A stretch of DNA of 42,132 bases from Candidatus Gastranaerophilales bacterium (GTDB lineage Bacteria; Cyanobacteriota; Vampirovibrionia; Gastranaerophilales; Gastranaerophilaceae). The translations under genes were made by a program, and so were the position numbers. The notes under the pieces are model-generated. The model had not been told where the DNA came from. It saw only the letters and a list, made by a program, of their open reading frames with translations, and did not search any database. Shown piece after piece: positions 23,206 through 32,044 of the stretch (its first letter is position 1; each line of letters starts with the position of its first letter). The stretch covers positions 1 to 42,132 of the forward strand of contig CALUQN010000024.1 of the NCBI GenBank assembly GCA_944322945.1, given 5' to 3'.

Positions 23206-24026
23206 TCTTTAATCAAACTTTTAAAAGCATGAGGAATGTACCTGATCTGGTCGGACGCCAAAACTCCGTACTCGGTCAGGTCATTTTTTGCAATATCTCC
23301 TGTGAGTCCGTGCAAATAAACTCCGAAACATGCCGCCTCATACATATCCGTTTTTTGTGCTAAAAGTGCTGAAATTATTCCGCACAAAACATCCCCGCTG
23401 CCGGATTTTGCAAGGGCACTGTTACCGGTTGTGTTATAGTAAATTTGATTGTCAATTCCGCAGACTATTGTTCTGTGAGATTTCAAAACCGTTGTGCAGT
23501 TATATTTTTTTGTAATTGCTTTTGCGCTTTCTTCCATGTTTTCTAACACGTTATCAAGTGTTGTTTTTAAGAGCCTGGATGCTTCTTTCGGATGCGGAGT
23601 CAGGATGACTTTTTCAGGCAGGATTGTGTCATCATATTTTGCTAAAATATTCAGTCCGTCAGCGTCTATTACTGTCGGAATTTGGGATAATGAAATTGCT
23701 TTTTTGAATAACTGAACAGCCTCATCTGTTGTTGAAAGTCCGCAGCCTATGGAGAGAACATCTGCAGTTTTTATGACATTTTCAAGCTCTTCAACCGGAG
23801 CAAAAATGATTTCCGGTGCAAGTCTCGCAACTGCTCTTAGTACAATATCTTCACTCAAAAGCTGCACGTAGCCGCAGCCGCTTTTTAATGCGGATATGGA
23901 TGATAAGTATGCCGCCCCTGACATGTATTTTGAGCCGGCAATATTCAACACTTTTCCGTAGGTGCCCTTGTTGGAATTTTCTGTTCTTTCCGGAAGTTTA
24001 AAGTCCATTTTGTCTGATAGCCTCAT
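23202..24026 (-). CDS. nnrD: ADP/ATP-dependent NAD(P)H-hydrate dehydratase
   Basis: It repairs damaged NADH/NADPH hydrates in the cytoplasm. The ribokinase-like fold of about 274 residues carries LPERTENSNKGTYGKVLNI at the N terminus, VIDADGLNIL, LTPHPKEASRLL, and the catalytic region LAKSGSGDVLCGIISALL. The partner epimerase NnrE, often fused at the N terminus, is absent from this protein. The start is uncertain: ATG 24026 or 24008, or TTG 24035; none has a good ribosome-binding site because all lie inside the end of trmL, so translation is probably coupled. Confidence 0.92.
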   Translation of the reverse strand: MRLSDKMDFKLPERTENSNKGTYGKVLNIAGSKYMSGAAYLSSISALKSGCGYVQLLSEDIVLRAVARLAPEIIFAPVEELENVIKTADVLSIGCGLSTTDEAVQLFKKAISLSQIPTVIDADGLNILAKYDDTILPEKVILTPHPKEASRLLKTTLDNVLENMEESAKAITKKYNCTTVLKSHRTIVCGIDNQIYYNTTGNSALAKSGSGDVLCGIISALLAQKTDMYEAACFGVYLHGLTGDIAKNDLTEYGVLASDQIRYIPHAFKSLIKD

Positions 24027-24447
24027 AAGCGACAATTGCTACGGAATTTGAAAGGTTAAGGCTTCTTTGACCTTCTTTCATCGGAATAGTGAGTGCGGTG
24101 TCTTTTTCCACATATTCCTGCGGGAGCCCTCTGGTTTCAGGTCCGAATACGATAAAGTCGCCGTCTTGAAATTTTATATCTGTGTACTTGCGTTTTGTTT
24201 TAGTGGTCAGATAATAAAAATTAGCGTCCTTGTTCGCCTCTAGCAATTCCTCCATTGTCTCAACTTTGTGCAGCTCTACACTGTCCCAGTAGTCTAAGCC
24301 GGCACGTTTTGTATATTTGCTTGAAAGTGAAAAACCTAGTTTCCCGACTAAGTATAAACTTGCGCCTGTGCATGCGCAGAGTCGAGCAATGTTTCCCGTA
24401 TTTTGCGGAATTTCAGGTTCGTAAAGTACAATATTAAGCTTTGCCAT
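23998..24447 (-). CDS. trmL: tRNA (cytidine/uridine-34-2'-O)-methyltransferase
   Basis: A SPOUT-fold methyltransferase of 149 residues that methylates the wobble ribose of certain leucine tRNAs. The N-terminal LYEPEIPQNTGNIARLCA motif is typical, and the knotted SAM site is in FGPETRGLP and IPMKEGQRSLNLSNSVAIV. I start at ATG 24447, which gives the family length; the upstream ATG at 24480 adds residues not seen in homologues. The gene overlaps the previous phosphatidyltransferase by 14 bases and nnrD by about 29. Confidence 0.93.
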   Translation of the reverse strand: MAKLNIVLYEPEIPQNTGNIARLCACTGASLYLVGKLGFSLSSKYTKRAGLDYWDSVELHKVETMEELLEANKDANFYYLTTKTKRKYTDIKFQDGDFIVFGPETRGLPQEYVEKDTALTIPMKEGQRSLNLSNSVAIVAYEAIRQNGL

Positions 24448-25048
24448 TTTTTGCGTTCTCAAATAATTTGCCGCTTTCAAGCACTACCGGGATGCCTCTC
24501 ACTACACAGAAGATAATTGCAATCCATGCAAACACAATAGCAATAGTGTTCACGGTCTCGTAGTGTTCAAAAATTTCAATCCCCGGCGTATTTGCAGCAA
24601 TCAGCAGAATAAATGCTGCAACTTTCGCAACTGCATAGCTTATTCTTGTGATTTTAGAAGAGCAAATAAGCTGCCCCCATTTACTGCTTTGCATGCTTTT
24701 GGCGCCGAATGCCGTGTAACCTTGAGCCAGCGCGACGCTTCTGAGGCTGTCTGTAACAAACGCTCTGGTGATACAAATCAATGGAAACAGAATATTTATC
24801 CAGCCTAAAACCGCAAACACAATCCAATATGACGCTTCAACAATTCTGTCTCCCATAATATCAAGAACAGAACCAAGGTCAGAGGATTCGTTGAATTTTC
24901 TTGCTATATAACCGTCCAGACCGTCAAGCGCAAATGCTATTGCTGTTAGTAAAAGTGCAAGCCCGTAGCCGAGAGTCGTTTTCCAGAACAATAAATATAT
25001 TGCCAGAAACGCAACAAATATTCTGAATATAGAAATAAAATTCGCCAT
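24434..25048 (-). CDS. CDP-alcohol phosphatidyltransferase family protein
   Basis: An integral membrane enzyme of 204 residues that transfers a phosphatidyl group from CDP-diacylglycerol to an alcohol. The full signature D-x2-DG-x2-AR-x8-G-x3-D-x3-D is present, beginning at DGLDGYIAR near residue 43 and ending at DIMGDR. At least five hydrophobic segments are visible. The most common member is phosphatidylglycerophosphate synthase (PgsA), but the alcohol cannot be told from sequence alone. GAGG lies about 8 bases before the ATG. It is 23 bases downstream of the Gfo/Idh gene. Confidence 0.88.
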   Translation of the reverse strand: MANFISIFRIFVAFLAIYLLFWKTTLGYGLALLLTAIAFALDGLDGYIARKFNESSDLGSVLDIMGDRIVEASYWIVFAVLGWINILFPLICITRAFVTDSLRSVALAQGYTAFGAKSMQSSKWGQLICSSKITRISYAVAKVAAFILLIAANTPGIEIFEHYETVNTIAIVFAWIAIIFCVVRGIPVVLESGKLFENAKNGKA

Positions 25049-25071
25049 AGTATCACCTCTTCAAATGTAAT

Positions 25072-26070
25072 TTATTTTTTTAATCTTGATAAAGCAAAAT
25101 TAACTTCATCAAGATTTTTAACTCTGTCGCCGAGCATAATTTTTTCAGCTTCTTCAAGAATATGTGTAACCATAAATCCATTGTCACCGTCAGAGCGGGC
25201 TTTTTTGCCGGTTTCGCAGCAGCTGATAAAGTGCTGGCATTCAAGTTTTAGCGGTTCAATTTCAAGATAATCAAGTTTTATATTTTGGGTATTGTCTTTC
25301 ACAAAATTATCGAAAATAACCAGTTTGTTTTCAGGAACAGTGTCATCAAGGATTGCAGTTGCTTTTGTACCTCTGACAAGCAGTGTGACGTGTTTTTTCG
25401 GGGTAATCCAGCTGTCTGAAATGTGTCCGATAACTCCGTCTTCAAACAGTATTCCCAGATGCGTGATATCCATAATATCGTTGCGTTCGGAAGAGCAGCC
25501 GATAGCGGAAATAATTCTGACAGGTTCTTTTCCTGTGACATAACTAATCATTGATACATCATGCGGTGCCAAATCCCACATTACGCTTCTGTCATTTTTA
25601 AAATAATTAACATTGAGTCTGTCGCTCTGTGCATAAACAATATCACCGAGAACCCCTTCTTCAACGAGCATTTTCAATCTGTTAACCGCCGGATGGTAAA
25701 GCAGAAGATGCCCTACCATAAGAACCAGCCCTTTGCTGTCAGCGAGTTCTTTTAAATCTTTGGCTTCTTGTGCTACGGTTGAAATCGGTTTTTCAACGTA
25801 AACGTGTTTGCCGGATTCAAGCATTGCTTTTACCATTTTAAAATGGGTATGGCTCGGTGTTACAACAGCAACTGCCGTAATTTCTTTACTGTTGAGAATA
25901 TCGTTATAATCTTTTGTTACTTTTACATTTTTATATTGTTCGGTAACTTTTTTCAAATTTTCTTCGTCAATATCGCATACAGTATCTAAAACATTGAGGT
26001 TGTAAAAATTACGGACAATATTTCTGCCCCACACTCCGCAACCTATTACAGCTATTCTCTGGTGATTCAT
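25072..26070 (-). CDS. Gfo/Idh/MocA-family oxidoreductase, nucleotide-sugar type
   Basis: An NAD(P)-dependent sugar or cyclitol dehydrogenase of 332 residues. The Rossmann motif is AVIGCGVWGRNIVRNFYNL, and the family EKP motif is KHVYVEKPIST. The substrate domain includes DLAPHDVSMI with a catalytic-like DxxxH arrangement. This resembles WlbA-type 3-dehydrogenases of UDP-N-acetylglucosaminuronic acid used in surface polysaccharide synthesis, and the glycosyltransferase 95 bases upstream supports an envelope role. Both the substrate and the polymer are inferred. Confidence 0.87.
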   Translation of the reverse strand: MNHQRIAVIGCGVWGRNIVRNFYNLNVLDTVCDIDEENLKKVTEQYKNVKVTKDYNDILNSKEITAVAVVTPSHTHFKMVKAMLESGKHVYVEKPISTVAQEAKDLKELADSKGLVLMVGHLLLYHPAVNRLKMLVEEGVLGDIVYAQSDRLNVNYFKNDRSVMWDLAPHDVSMISYVTGKEPVRIISAIGCSSERNDIMDITHLGILFEDGVIGHISDSWITPKKHVTLLVRGTKATAILDDTVPENKLVIFDNFVKDNTQNIKLDYLEIEPLKLECQHFISCCETGKKARSDGDNGFMVTHILEEAEKIMLGDRVKNLDEVNFALSRLKK

Positions 26071-26165
26071 GTTAAACCCTTTATAAAACTATTTATCAAT
26101 TAATATTATATTACGCGCAAAAATTGAAATTCCAATTTTTACATAATTTTAACAAAATTTATAGA

Positions 26166-27038
26166 TTAAGACTGTTGGTCAGCTTGCATTTGGAGGGCTT
26201 GAACTCTTAATCTGTGCATTTGCTCGCATTTTTGATAGAAAATTTGCGAATCATCAGGCGAAAATCGTGTCGCAAGTTTTTCCAGCAAACCTCTCGGAAA
26301 TAACGATTCCGTAACCATTTTTGACAGAATTTGTTCATTCAGCGGATAGAGGTTTCTGTAATTTTTGAAGTAAAGCATTTTAGTTTCTTCTTCAACGCGT
26401 TTTGGATTTTCAAAACCTTTTTGACCGAGTTTGTATGTGACGTAATTTGTATCAAAATATATGCCTTTATATTTTTTCAGCATTATTTTAATTACAAGAT
26501 CAAAGTCTGCCATAATTTTATATTTTTCATCAAAGTAGTTTTCTTTTTCCAGCATGGATTTTCTGAAAAACATAGCTTGTCTTGCGCAGGGCATAACCTG
26601 AAAACAATTAAACATCGACGGAACAAAAAGGAATGTAAAACCTTCCGGATGTCTGCAATATGCCGGCGCAAACGTGAAATCGGCATTTTCTGTTTCAAGA
26701 ATATTAACAATATCATATATTGCGGTGATATCGTGGATAAAATCATCACAGCTGAGGAAGGTTACGTATTTGCCTTTGGCTCTCATTATACCTTTATTAA
26801 GTGCTTCATATTTGCCGGTATCTTTTTCCGAGTAAAAATTAAGGTATTCTTTGTTTTTCAAATCTTTTAGCAATTCTGCCGTGTCATCATTTGAGCCGCC
26901 GTCGATTACCAGAAATTCTATATTCGGATATGTCTGAAGTTCCAACAGTGAAAGCAGCAGATTAAAATCGTCTATTTTTTCATTTTCAACTAAATTTTTT
27001 ACCGGTGTGATGACCGTTACCAGAGGTTGATCTTCCAT
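26166..27038 (-). CDS. Family 2 glycosyltransferase
   Basis: A GT-A fold transferase of 290 residues using a nucleotide sugar. VTVITPVKN begins the nucleotide-binding fold, IEFLVIDGGSNDDT is the typical second strand, and the DXD-like metal site is SCDDF near residue 105. KYEALNKGIMRAKGKYV is also characteristic. No membrane segment is seen, so it acts at the cytoplasmic face. CGGAG precedes the ATG. It resembles transferases that add a sugar to lipid- or O-antigen-like glycans; the acceptor is unknown. Confidence 0.87.
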   Translation of the reverse strand: MEDQPLVTVITPVKNLVENEKIDDFNLLLSLLELQTYPNIEFLVIDGGSNDDTAELLKDLKNKEYLNFYSEKDTGKYEALNKGIMRAKGKYVTFLSCDDFIHDITAIYDIVNILETENADFTFAPAYCRHPEGFTFLFVPSMFNCFQVMPCARQAMFFRKSMLEKENYFDEKYKIMADFDLVIKIMLKKYKGIYFDTNYVTYKLGQKGFENPKRVEEETKMLYFKNYRNLYPLNEQILSKMVTESLFPRGLLEKLATRFSPDDSQIFYQKCEQMHRLRVQALQMQADQQS

Positions 27039-27071
27039 AGCTTCTCCGTTTTTTTTTCAAATTATAGCATA

Positions 27072-28424
27072 TTAGTAATTATTATACAATGCTCTCAAAA
27101 TGTATTCTTCAAGCATTTTTTTGTCAGAACCTTTTGACTTTGCGTCGTTAATCATAATATTGAACGCATAAGTTTTGCCGGATTTTGCTGTGAGATATCC
27201 TGTTATTGCGCTGATATCGGCGAGAGTGCCGGTTTTGGCGCGGAGATTATCTTTAAAATACAGCATTCTGTTTGTGAGTGTCCCTTCATTTGAAGTCGGG
27301 AGTGATTTTTTGTAGTCAGCAAAGTTTTTTTGAGCGGCAAGTTTTACAAGAAAACTCGTCATAAAGTCAGAAGTCATCAGGTTATTTTTTGAAACTCCGC
27401 TTCCGTCAACAATTTTTACATCAGCTGAATTAAGCCCGTTATTTTTGCAGTAGTCGTTGAACATACGCACTGCACTTTCTATTGAACCTGAAGAGCCTGT
27501 GTATTTGCCGCCGGCAAGTTTAAATACGGTTTCCGCAACCATATTGTTGCTGTTTTTCAAAACAGCAGTCTGTGCGTCTGATATTGGGTGTTTAATTTCT
27601 TCAATAGTGGTTATATCTCTTGTCGGAACTCTGCGCTGCTCAATAGCGTTATAATAATCAATTTTTTCATTTCTCAATGCGTTTTCCAAACGCATACCAA
27701 AGTATCGTTTAGGATAATTTACGGGGATTTTTTTTGTCACCTGAGTTTTAACTGTTCCTTCTACAGTTATTATATCAGGCGAGATGTAATTTTTTCTGGA
27801 AAGTTTTATATTATTTTCATTTCCGGTTGTTGCGTAATTCATAAAGGTTGTCGGGTAAAAAACTTTCATAGTAATCTGCGCCGGCTCGTTAGGTATTGTC
27901 GGGCTGATTACAACATCCAGCAAATTAGAATCAATATTGTAGGAGCTGAATTTCGGCATAAGGGGATTCAAATCGTCATCCCATTGCCAGCCTTCGCCCC
28001 ATTCGTTTGTATCAAGCACCATATCATCTATATAAATAGCTTTAGGTTCTGTGATATTTTTTAATCTGGCGGATTCAAACAGTTTGTCCAGTTCTTTTGC
28101 GGTCAGATAAGGATCAGCACCGAGTTTAAGATAGAGTTCGTTATTCAGACCTTTGTACAGTCCTGTTTTAAATTCATAATTATCTCCGAGTGTGTTCAAT
28201 GCTGTTGTAAAAGTTACAAGTTTTAATGTTGATGCCGGCGGGGTTGGTGTTTTGGAATTAAGTTCATAAACCGTAGCACCTGTTGAGGTATCTTTTATGG
28301 AAATTGATATTGCACTTTTGTTTATGCCGGAATCTGATATTGCCTTGTTTATTGAATTTGCAAAGGCAGAGCCGGAAAATACCGTCATCATTAATATTAA
28401 TACTGAAATAACTATTTTACGCAT
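27072..28424 (-). CDS. dacB: D-alanyl-D-alanine carboxypeptidase/endopeptidase (PBP4 family)
   Basis: An exported penicillin-binding protein of family S13 (450 residues) that trims or cleaves peptidoglycan crosslinks in the periplasm. A signal peptide starts at MRKIVISVLILMM and ends with GSAFA. Active-site motifs are complete: PPASTLKL (SxxK, serine nucleophile), NSNNMVAE (SxN), and AKTGTLA (KTG). I start at ATG 28424 with GAGG about 9 bases before, because the longer frame places 16 charged residues before the signal peptide. It overlaps the nitrilase gene by 13 bases. Confidence 0.93.
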   Translation of the reverse strand: MRKIVISVLILMMTVFSGSAFANSINKAISDSGINKSAISISIKDTSTGATVYELNSKTPTPPASTLKLVTFTTALNTLGDNYEFKTGLYKGLNNELYLKLGADPYLTAKELDKLFESARLKNITEPKAIYIDDMVLDTNEWGEGWQWDDDLNPLMPKFSSYNIDSNLLDVVISPTIPNEPAQITMKVFYPTTFMNYATTGNENNIKLSRKNYISPDIITVEGTVKTQVTKKIPVNYPKRYFGMRLENALRNEKIDYYNAIEQRRVPTRDITTIEEIKHPISDAQTAVLKNSNNMVAETVFKLAGGKYTGSSGSIESAVRMFNDYCKNNGLNSADVKIVDGSGVSKNNLMTSDFMTSFLVKLAAQKNFADYKKSLPTSNEGTLTNRMLYFKDNLRAKTGTLADISAITGYLTAKSGKTYAFNIMINDAKSKGSDKKMLEEYILRALYNNY

Positions 28425-29248
28425 AAGCTTTTTACCTCGTATTTTTCTTTTATATCTTTTAGAATGGTGCATTTTTCTCTAAAATCATACATCTCATTCA
28501 GATTAAGTTCTGCATACATTATACCTTCTTTTTGGTCTTTAATCTCGGATATTACGTTTCCGTTATAATCAATAATTCTTGAGTGTCCAATGTTAAATTC
28601 GTTGTTTTCAATCGGACCGGATTGGGTGAGAGCTACCATAAAAGTCTGATTTTCAATAGCTCTGGAACGTGTCATCATCTCCCACGGAACAGGTTTTGAG
28701 AGCCCCCATGCAGCCATATTTACAAGTAAATCAGCGCCGGCTTTTCTGTAAGCTCTGTAAATTTCCGGAAACCGAATGTCAAAACATATTGTTAGCCCGA
28801 TATTAAGTCCGTCTAAATTTACCATTACAGGATTTTCTCCGGGGGTGATATATTTTCCCTCATCGCATCCGTAGTATGAAAACAGGTGATTTTTTTCGTA
28901 AGTTGCGACAAGTTGTCCGTTTCTGTCAATGACCGGACAACTATTATAGTATTTGCCGTTTTTATGTAAAATTATACTTCCGCCGAGGATGTTTGTATTA
29001 TACGTAAGGGCAATTTGTTTCAAAAGTGCTATTGATTTTGAAGTGGACAAATCCTCTGCGCATTCTATGAAATGTGAACACGCCCAGCCGCATGTCCAGA
29101 CTTCAGGCAATATCAATATATCAGTATCTGATTGCAATTCACTTTCGATGATATGTCTGATTTTTTCACAATTTTTTTCGATATCCCCAATCGCAGAGTT
29201 CATTTGAAGAGCTGCAATTTTAAATTTCTCTTTTTTAGCTTCTTCCAT
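28412..29248 (-). CDS. Carbon-nitrogen hydrolase, probable omega-amidase
   Basis: A nitrilase-superfamily amidase of 278 residues. The catalytic triad is present: Glu in LPEVWTCGW, Lys in YEKNHLFSY, and Cys in TICFDIRFPE. The sequence style (DIRFPEIYR, near the Cys) fits omega-amidase (Nit2-like), which removes ammonia from 2-oxoglutaramate or 2-oxosuccinamate. It overlaps the upstream DUF374 gene by 49 bases, and no later start would keep the first strand of the fold. It is part of a minus-strand run that leads on to dacB. Confidence 0.88.
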   Translation of the reverse strand: MEEAKKEKFKIAALQMNSAIGDIEKNCEKIRHIIESELQSDTDILILPEVWTCGWACSHFIECAEDLSTSKSIALLKQIALTYNTNILGGSIILHKNGKYYNSCPVIDRNGQLVATYEKNHLFSYYGCDEGKYITPGENPVMVNLDGLNIGLTICFDIRFPEIYRAYRKAGADLLVNMAAWGLSKPVPWEMMTRSRAIENQTFMVALTQSGPIENNEFNIGHSRIIDYNGNVISEIKDQKEGIMYAELNLNEMYDFREKCTILKDIKEKYEVKSLCVK

Positions 29249-29913
29249 AATTTATTTTTCTTTGCCTCTTTATAAACATCAGGAATACGTTCTTCCAAAT
29301 CAATTAATGAAGAGCGGATTTTTTCTTTTAATTCGTTATCGTATTCTTCATCATTTCTGGACGGGTCAACGTAAATCGGCTCGCCATATAGATTAACAAT
29401 TTTACAGCTGCCGATAGGCGTACTCATTCTGTCCCAGCTCGGAAGTTTTACAAAGTTAAACTGCGGGCAGTACCAGACAACCGGCACTATTGGGGCATTG
29501 GTAAGCTTTGCAATTTTAATAATCCCGTTTTTGACTTTCCTCAATGGACCTCTTGGACCATCAACCATAATAGCGCCGCATTCGCCGGCTTTTAATCTTT
29601 CTACCATTTGCATTGTTCCGCTTATACAGCCTCTTCGGTTAGATGAACCTCGGACGGTTTTAAACCCCATTTTTTCCACAACATTTGCGATGATTTCTCC
29701 ATCATCGGAATTGCTAATCATTATATTTAAATTAGCTTTGTCTTCTACGCCATAGACACAAAACTGATGCATGTGCCACATAGCATATATGCAAGGCTTT
29801 AACTCCTTATTGTTAATCTCAACAATATGCGTAAAAAATTCCTGCAGGTGCATAACTTTCCACGCAATATCAGAGAGTCTTTTTTTATTTTCTTTATTTG
29901 ATAACCTTACCAT
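29200..29913 (-). CDS. DUF374 lysophospholipid acyltransferase-family protein
   Basis: A 237-residue protein of the DUF374 branch of acyltransferases, with AMWHMHQF (histidine near the catalytic HX4D region), SSNRRGCISGTMQMV, and MVDGPRGPLRKVKNGII as the family signature, then APIVPVVW. Members are thought to acylate lipid A-like or phospholipid intermediates in the envelope. I start at ATG 29913. The frame can be read 72 bases further, but a promoter with TATAAT at 29923-29928 sits between, so the longer start would not be transcribed. It heads a long minus-strand run. Confidence 0.85.
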   Translation of the reverse strand: MVRLSNKENKKRLSDIAWKVMHLQEFFTHIVEINNKELKPCIYAMWHMHQFCVYGVEDKANLNIMISNSDDGEIIANVVEKMGFKTVRGSSNRRGCISGTMQMVERLKAGECGAIMVDGPRGPLRKVKNGIIKIAKLTNAPIVPVVWYCPQFNFVKLPSWDRMSTPIGSCKIVNLYGEPIYVDPSRNDEEYDNELKEKIRSSLIDLEERIPDVYKEAKKNKLWKKLKKRNLKLQLFK

Positions 29914-29922
29914 AATACAAAA

Positions 29923-29931
29923 ATTATACCA
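29923..29931 (-). promoter_or_regulatory. Extended -10 promoter of the DUF374 gene
   Basis: On the minus strand TGGTATAAT (extended -10) ends 9 bases before the ATG at 29913. The predicted start leaves a leader of only about 3 bases and no ribosome-binding site. Confidence 0.65.
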
Positions 29932-29979
29932 TAAACAATTGGTCATGCTGATAATATTAATATCATATATCCTGTGGAC

Positions 29980-30007
29980 TTGCACAAATTCTTTTTTACG
30001 GTATAAT
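29980..30007 (+). promoter_or_regulatory. Promoter of tig-clpP-clpX
   Basis: TTGCAC (29980-29985), a 16-base spacer and TATAAT (30002-30007). The expected start leaves about 31 bases of leader with GAGG about 9 bases before the tig ATG. Confidence 0.7.
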
Positions 30008-30044
30008 TCAAATAAGATAGAAGTATAAGTTTGAGGAAAATAAA

Positions 30045-31382
30045 ATGAATATTACACTAGAAAATGAAAAAGAAAATGTTGTTAAAATGGATATAACAAT
30101 CCCGGCAAAAGACGCTGCTGAAGCTTATAATGAAGCTGTAAGACGTATTTCAAATTACATAAATGTTGACGGTTTTAGAAGAGGCAAAGCTCCGCGCTCT
30201 GTTGTAGAAAGACATGTCGGTATTGACAGAATTAAACAGGAAGCTTTAGAAGCTGTTCTTCCTAATGTTTTGACTAAAGCTATTCAGGAAAATAAACTCG
30301 ATATTATTACACAGCCGTATGTTACTTCATTCAAATATGATGTAGGTTCTGATATGAAAGTAGTTGCTAAAGTCGAAACCAGACCGGAAGTAACAATGGG
30401 TGATTACAAAGGTTTGACTGTAAAAGTTGAAGAAAATGTTATCCCTGATGATGCTGTTCAAAATTCTATTGACAATTTGTTGAAGCAGCATTCAACTCTT
30501 GAACTCGTAGTTGACAGACCTTCTAATGATACCGATATTGTAAATATTGATTTTGAAGGCTTTTTAGGTTCTGTTAAGGGCGAAAAAATTAAAGGCGGCG
30601 AAGGTAAAAATTATCCGCTTGATATAGCTCATTCAACATTTATTCCTGGCTTTGCAGAACAGTTGGTAGGCAAAAAACTTAACGAAGAATTTGAAATTAA
30701 AGTTACTTTCCCGGCTGATTACCACGATGAAAATCTCAGAAGCCAGGACGCTGTTTTCAAAATTAAAATCAATGATATTAAAGAAAGAAAATTGCCTGAA
30801 CTGAATGATGAATTTGTTCAAAAAGTTTCAGCGTTCAAAACAGTTGATGAACTAAAGGCTGATGTTGAAAACTTCCTTAAAAATCAAAAAGAAACAAGAG
30901 ACAAGCATACCGCTGAAAACGAAGTCTTTAAAACTGTTGTAGACAGTGCTAAAGTCAATATCCCGCAATCAATGATTGACAGAGAAGCTGCTTCTCTGAA
31001 GGAAGATTACAAGCAAAGACTTGCTGCTCAAGGTTTGACTTGGGAAATGGTTATTAAAACCCAAAATGAATCAGACTTGTTGAAAAATATAAGCGACGAT
31101 GCTGTTTTGAGAATTAAAAATTCACTTGTAATTGACAAAATTGCAAAAGATGAAAATATAAAAATTGATCGTACAGATATTGAAGCTAAAATCAATGAAA
31201 TCGGCGCAGCTTACAGAATGACTGCTGCTGATGTTTTAAAACAGTTCGGTAAAAATCCTGAATTTGTCGCTTCTTTGTCTCAACAAGTTTTGAACGATAA
31301 AGTCAGAGACGTTCTTATGGCAAATAACAAAGTTGAATTTGTCAAACCGAAAAAAGACAAAAAAGAAAAAGTAGAATCATAA
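30045..31382 (+). CDS. tig: Trigger factor chaperone
   Basis: A ribosome-bound chaperone of 445 residues that shields nascent chains. The N-terminal ribosome-binding domain has the signature GFRRGKAPRSVV (near residue 45). The FKBP-like peptidyl-prolyl isomerase domain follows (about 155-240, DIVNIDFEGFLGSV and onward). The C-terminal helical arms fill the rest, ending with a lysine-rich tail. GAGG precedes the ATG. It leads the tig-clpP-clpX cluster, a common bacterial order linking folding to proteolysis. Confidence 0.97.
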   Translation: MNITLENEKENVVKMDITIPAKDAAEAYNEAVRRISNYINVDGFRRGKAPRSVVERHVGIDRIKQEALEAVLPNVLTKAIQENKLDIITQPYVTSFKYDVGSDMKVVAKVETRPEVTMGDYKGLTVKVEENVIPDDAVQNSIDNLLKQHSTLELVVDRPSNDTDIVNIDFEGFLGSVKGEKIKGGEGKNYPLDIAHSTFIPGFAEQLVGKKLNEEFEIKVTFPADYHDENLRSQDAVFKIKINDIKERKLPELNDEFVQKVSAFKTVDELKADVENFLKNQKETRDKHTAENEVFKTVVDSAKVNIPQSMIDREAASLKEDYKQRLAAQGLTWEMVIKTQNESDLLKNISDDAVLRIKNSLVIDKIAKDENIKIDRTDIEAKINEIGAAYRMTAADVLKQFGKNPEFVASLSQQVLNDKVRDVLMANNKVEFVKPKKDKKEKVES

Positions 31383-31425
31383 TAAAAAAGTAGATATAAT
31401 ATATTAAATAAGAAAGGGAATAATC

Positions 31426-32019
31426 ATGAGTTTTGTACCTGTAGTAATTGAACAATCCAGCAGAGGAGAACGTTCGTTCGATATATTTTCAAGATTGTTG
31501 AGAGAAAGAATCATTTTCCTCGGCACGGCAATAGATGATATGGTTGCAAACCTTATTGTTGCACAGCTGCTTTTGCTCGACAGCGAAAATCCTGAAAAAG
31601 ATATTATGCTCTACATAAACAGCCCTGGCGGCAGTGTTACTGCAGGTTTAGCTATTTATGATACAATGCAGCACATCAGAGCGGATGTCTCTACGATTTG
31701 TCTCGGACAGGCTGCTTCTATGGGTGCATTCCTCCTTTCATCAGGTGCTAAAGGTAAAAGAATGGCTCTGCCTCATTCAAGAGTGCTTATTCACCAGCCT
31801 TTAGGCGGCGCTCAAGGTCAGGCTACAGATATTGAAATTCAAGCTGCCGAAATTATCAGATTGAAGAAAACTTTAAATGAAATTTTAGCATCAAATACCG
31901 GTCAGTCTCTCAAGAAAATTGAAAAAGATACTGACAGAGACTATATTATGACTCCGGCAGAAGCTCTTGAATACGGTATGATTGACAAAGTTATTTCAAG
32001 AGACGCTATTAAAAATTAA
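31426..32019 (+). CDS. clpP: ATP-dependent Clp protease proteolytic subunit
   Basis: A serine protease that forms two stacked heptamers and degrades proteins fed by ClpX. It has 197 residues. The catalytic serine is in [11 protein letters not shown], the histidine in [13 protein letters not shown], and the aspartate in [10 protein letters not shown]. The oxyanion GGS turn is in [16 protein letters not shown] site precedes the ATG, and TATAAT at 31395-31400 could be an extra internal promoter, though with a weak -35. It follows tig by 43 bases and precedes clpX by 25. Confidence 0.97.
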   Translation: MSFVPVVIEQSSRGERSFDIFSRLLRERIIFLGTAIDDMVANLIVAQLLLLDSENPEKDIMLYINSPGGSVTAGLAIYDTMQHIRADVSTICLGQAASMGAFLLSSGAKGKRMALPHSRVLIHQPLGGAQGQATDIEIQAAEIIRLKKTLNEILASNTGQSLKKIEKDTDRDYIMTPAEALEYGMIDKVISRDAIKN

Positions 32020-32044
32020 TTAATTTTGAAAGGTTAATAAGATA

